Of a stretch of 64,000 nt of DNA, positions 62,370 to 64,000 are shown in pieces. The notes under the pieces were generated by a model. That model had not been told where the DNA came from. It worked only from the letters and a program-made list of their open reading frames with translations, and searched no databases. Source of the DNA: Acidovorax sp. DW039. Lineage in GTDB: Bacteria > Pseudomonadota > Gammaproteobacteria > Burkholderiales > Burkholderiaceae_C. The DNA is taken from contig NZ_AP029019.1 of assembly GCF_037101375.1 (NCBI RefSeq), positions 1,550,001-1,614,000 of the forward strand. The letters are read 5' to 3'. Both the position numbers and the translations under genes were made by a program. Positions within the stretch are counted from its first letter, which is position 1, and each line of letters starts with the position of its first letter.

Positions 62370-62638
62370 TTCATCGCAATGAATCCCGATCGCTCTATTG
62401 CGGGGAAACCCTTAAACGTGCAATAATCCTGGGCTGCGCCGATTTATGGCGCAGATTGCGCATCTCCCCTCACACACTGGGCTAGCAGGTTTCTGCTGCA
62501 TGCGAACTCCGGTTCGCGATCTTTGCCCACCCGCACCGGTCAAGCCGGTACAGGTTTCGTTTGATGGTTGATGTTTTTTAACCATTGACGAGGCCACCCT
62601 CAGGCTACCGCCTGCGGATGTTTTCGTGTGAGAAAAAT
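62370..62638 (+). other. Structured 5' leader of the DEAD-box helicase gene
   Basis: If the promoter at 62398-62427 is used, the leader is about 205 nt. It can form CTGCGCC/GGCGCAG right at its 5' end (62434-62440, 62448-62454), GCGAAC/GTTCGC (62502-62507, 62512-62517), ACCGG/CCGGT (62535-62539, 62545-62549) and TGGTT/AACCA. Long structured leaders are known in cold-shock helicase genes. Confidence 0.5.
62398..62427 (+). promoter_or_regulatory. Candidate promoter of the helicase gene
   Basis: TTGCGG (62398-62403) and AATAAT (62422-62427) are separated by 18 bp. The start site would be near 62434, at the base of the first hairpin. Confidence 0.5.
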
Positions 62639-64000
62639 ATGACCGACACTTTGCAAGTGCAGGGCGATTTCGCGCCTGCTGACTCTTCTATTTCCGCTGA
62701 ATCCCTGAACGCTGCTGCAGCTGACGTTGCGCAAGAAACCAGCGAGCCCAATGGCTTTATCGAACTGGGCTTGGCCTCTGAGCTGGTGCGCGCCGTGGCA
62801 GACCTGGGTTACACCCAGCCCACCGGTGTTCAACGCAAGGCCATTCCTCTCGCAATGGGTGGTGGCAATGACTCTGGCAAATTCATCGATCTGATGGTGT
62901 CCAGCCAGACGGGTAGCGGCAAGACGGCTGCCTTCCTGCTGCCCGTGCTGCACACTCTGATCCAGCAACAGGCGCAGGCCGAAGCTGCTGAGCGTGAGGC
63001 TTTCGAGCGTGCCGTGGCTGAGGCTGCTGCGCGGGGTGAGCCTGCTCCCAAGCGCGCCAAGCGCAAGGACCCCACCAGCTCCCGCAACTTCAAGGCGGCG
63101 ACCCCCGGTGCGCTGATCCTGTGCCCCACCCGCGAACTGGCCCAGCAAGTGGCCCACGACGCGATTGATCTCGTGAAGCACTGCCGCGGTCTGCGCGTGG
63201 CCAACGTGGTGGGCGGCATGCCCTACCAGTTGCAGATCGCCAAGCTGCAGAACGCCAATCTGGTGGTGGCAACTCCAGGCCGCCTGCTGGATTTGCAGCG
63301 CTCCATGCAGATCAAGCTGGACAAGGTCCAGTTCCTGGTGGTGGACGAAGCCGACCGCATGCTGGACCTGGGCTTCTCGGACGACCTGGCCGAGATCAAT
63401 CAGCTCACCAGCCAGCGCAAGCAAACCATGATGTTCAGTGCCACGTTTGCGCCGCGCATTCAGCAGCTGGCCATGCGGGTGATGCACGACGGTGGTTCGT
63501 CCGTGCAGAAGGTGACCATCGACTCTCCTCAGGAGAAGCATGCCAACATCAAGCAGGTGCTGTACTGGGCCGATAACGCCCAGCACAAGCGCAAGTTGCT
63601 GGACCACTGGCTGCGCGATACATCCATCAACCAGGCCATCGTGTTCGCCAGCACCCAGGTGGAATGCGACGGCTTGGCCAATGATCTGCAGCAAGACGGC
63701 TTCTCTGCCGTCGCCTTGCACGGTGCCTTGAGCCAAGGTCTGCGCAACCGTCGTCTGATGGCGCTGCGCAACGGGCAGGTTCAGATTCTGGTGGCAACGG
63801 ATGTGGCTGCCCGTGGTATTGATGTGCCGACCATCACGCACGTCTTCAACTTTGGCCTGCCGATGAAGGCTGAGGATTACACCCACCGCATTGGCCGTAC
63901 CGGTCGTGCGGGTCGTGATGGCCTGGCTGTCACGTTTGCCGAGTTCCGTGATCGTCGCAAGATTTTTGACATCGAAGGCTACAGCCGTCAGCAGTTCAAG
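62639..64000 (+). CDS. DEAD-box ATP-dependent RNA helicase, C-terminus cut by window edge
   Basis: The frame from ATG 62639 is still open at base 64000 (454 residues visible). All core motifs are seen: SSQTGSGKTAAF (I), PTRELAQQ (Ia), ATPGRLLDL (Ib), VVDEADRMLDLGF (II, DEAD), FSATF (III), IVFAST (IV), VATDVAARGIDV (V) and HRIGRTGRAG (VI). An Ala/Glu-rich insertion of about 40 residues follows motif I. It resembles RhlE- or DeaD-type helicases in RNA turnover and ribosome assembly. The C-terminal extension that would decide the subfamily is missing. Confidence 0.95.
   Translation, partial: MTDTLQVQGDFAPADSSISAESLNAAAADVAQETSEPNGFIELGLASELVRAVADLGYTQPTGVQRKAIPLAMGGGNDSGKFIDLMVSSQTGSGKTAAFLLPVLHTLIQQQAQAEAAEREAFERAVAEAAARGEPAPKRAKRKDPTSSRNFKAATPGALILCPTRELAQQVAHDAIDLVKHCRGLRVANVVGGMPYQLQIAKLQNANLVVATPGRLLDLQRSMQIKLDKVQFLVVDEADRMLDLGFSDDLAEINQLTSQRKQTMMFSATFAPRIQQLAMRVMHDGGSSVQKVTIDSPQEKHANIKQVLYWADNAQHKRKLLDHWLRDTSINQAIVFASTQVECDGLANDLQQDGFSAVALHGALSQGLRNRRLMALRNGQVQILVATDVAARGIDVPTITHVFNFGLPMKAEDYTHRIGRTGRAGRDGLAVTFAEFRDRRKIFDIEGYSRQQFK

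Noticed and set aside
62600..63886. A 428-residue minus-strand frame opposite the helicase
   Set aside because: Antisense to a DEAD-box gene with every motif; no independent support.

Overview
The window is a stretch of high-GC chromosome that reads as Comamonadaceae (Betaproteobacteria), closest in feel to Acidovorax. The evidence is the protein sequences, the betaproteobacterial gene orders (trxB - Crp-like - ftsK - lolA - rarA; rpsP - rimM - trmD - rplS; htpX-like - phhB - rsgA) and a short palindromic repeat that I recognise from this family. It is ordinary chromosome, not a prophage or island: no integrase, transposase, CRISPR array, tRNA or rRNA gene was seen. Two genes are cut by the window ends, a Na/phosphate symporter on the left and a DEAD-box RNA helicase on the right.

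Layout. 1-7.3 kb: the symporter fragment, then a minus-strand operon led by a LacI-type regulator, with a binding protein, two permeases, an ATPase and a calcineurin-type phosphodiesterase. 7.4-12 kb: ribF, ileS and lspA. 12-15.3 kb: an HNH nuclease, a bestrophin-like channel and a TPR-methyltransferase. 15.6-23.6 kb: a divergent two-component pair, a large exported IPTL-CTERM protein, a DUF3617 protein and a Tat/lipoprotein hydrolase. 23.7-27.4 kb: two adjacent acyl-CoA dehydrogenases, a YceH protein and purN. 27.4-32.2 kb: a membrane protein, a six-EF-hand protein and a second two-component system. 32.3-39 kb: an M48-type peptidase, an RsmB-type rRNA methyltransferase, a desaturase, a DUF2917 protein and a MocR regulator. 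39-46.5 kb: rpmB-rpmG, trxB, a Crp-like regulator, ftsK, lolA and rarA. 46.8-50.3 kb: livHMGF without a binding protein. 50.4-54.7 kb: a beta-barrel protein, DUF486, a DUF47-Pit phosphate transport pair behind a PHO-box-like site, a TM2 protein and an acetyltransferase. 54.8-57.1 kb: the rpsP operon. 57.2-64 kb: a CoA pyrophosphatase, a CobD-like protein, rsgA, phhB, an M48 peptidase, orn and the helicase.

The most interesting signal is a family of short palindromic repeats (about 12 copies, roughly 30-60 bp). Half lie between genes and half lie inside genes. In phhB, an acyl-CoA dehydrogenase, the RsmB homologue and rarA, copies are read in the same antisense frame and give a similar peptide. 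In lolA a sense copy makes up most of the signal peptide. This resembles the in-frame palindromic elements of Rickettsia, but in an unrelated lineage. Other signals are near-leaderless starts, including a symmetric -10 shared by yceH and purN, a probable attenuator between rpsP and rimM, and a structured helicase leader. All functional calls rest on reading the sequence; no database search was run.
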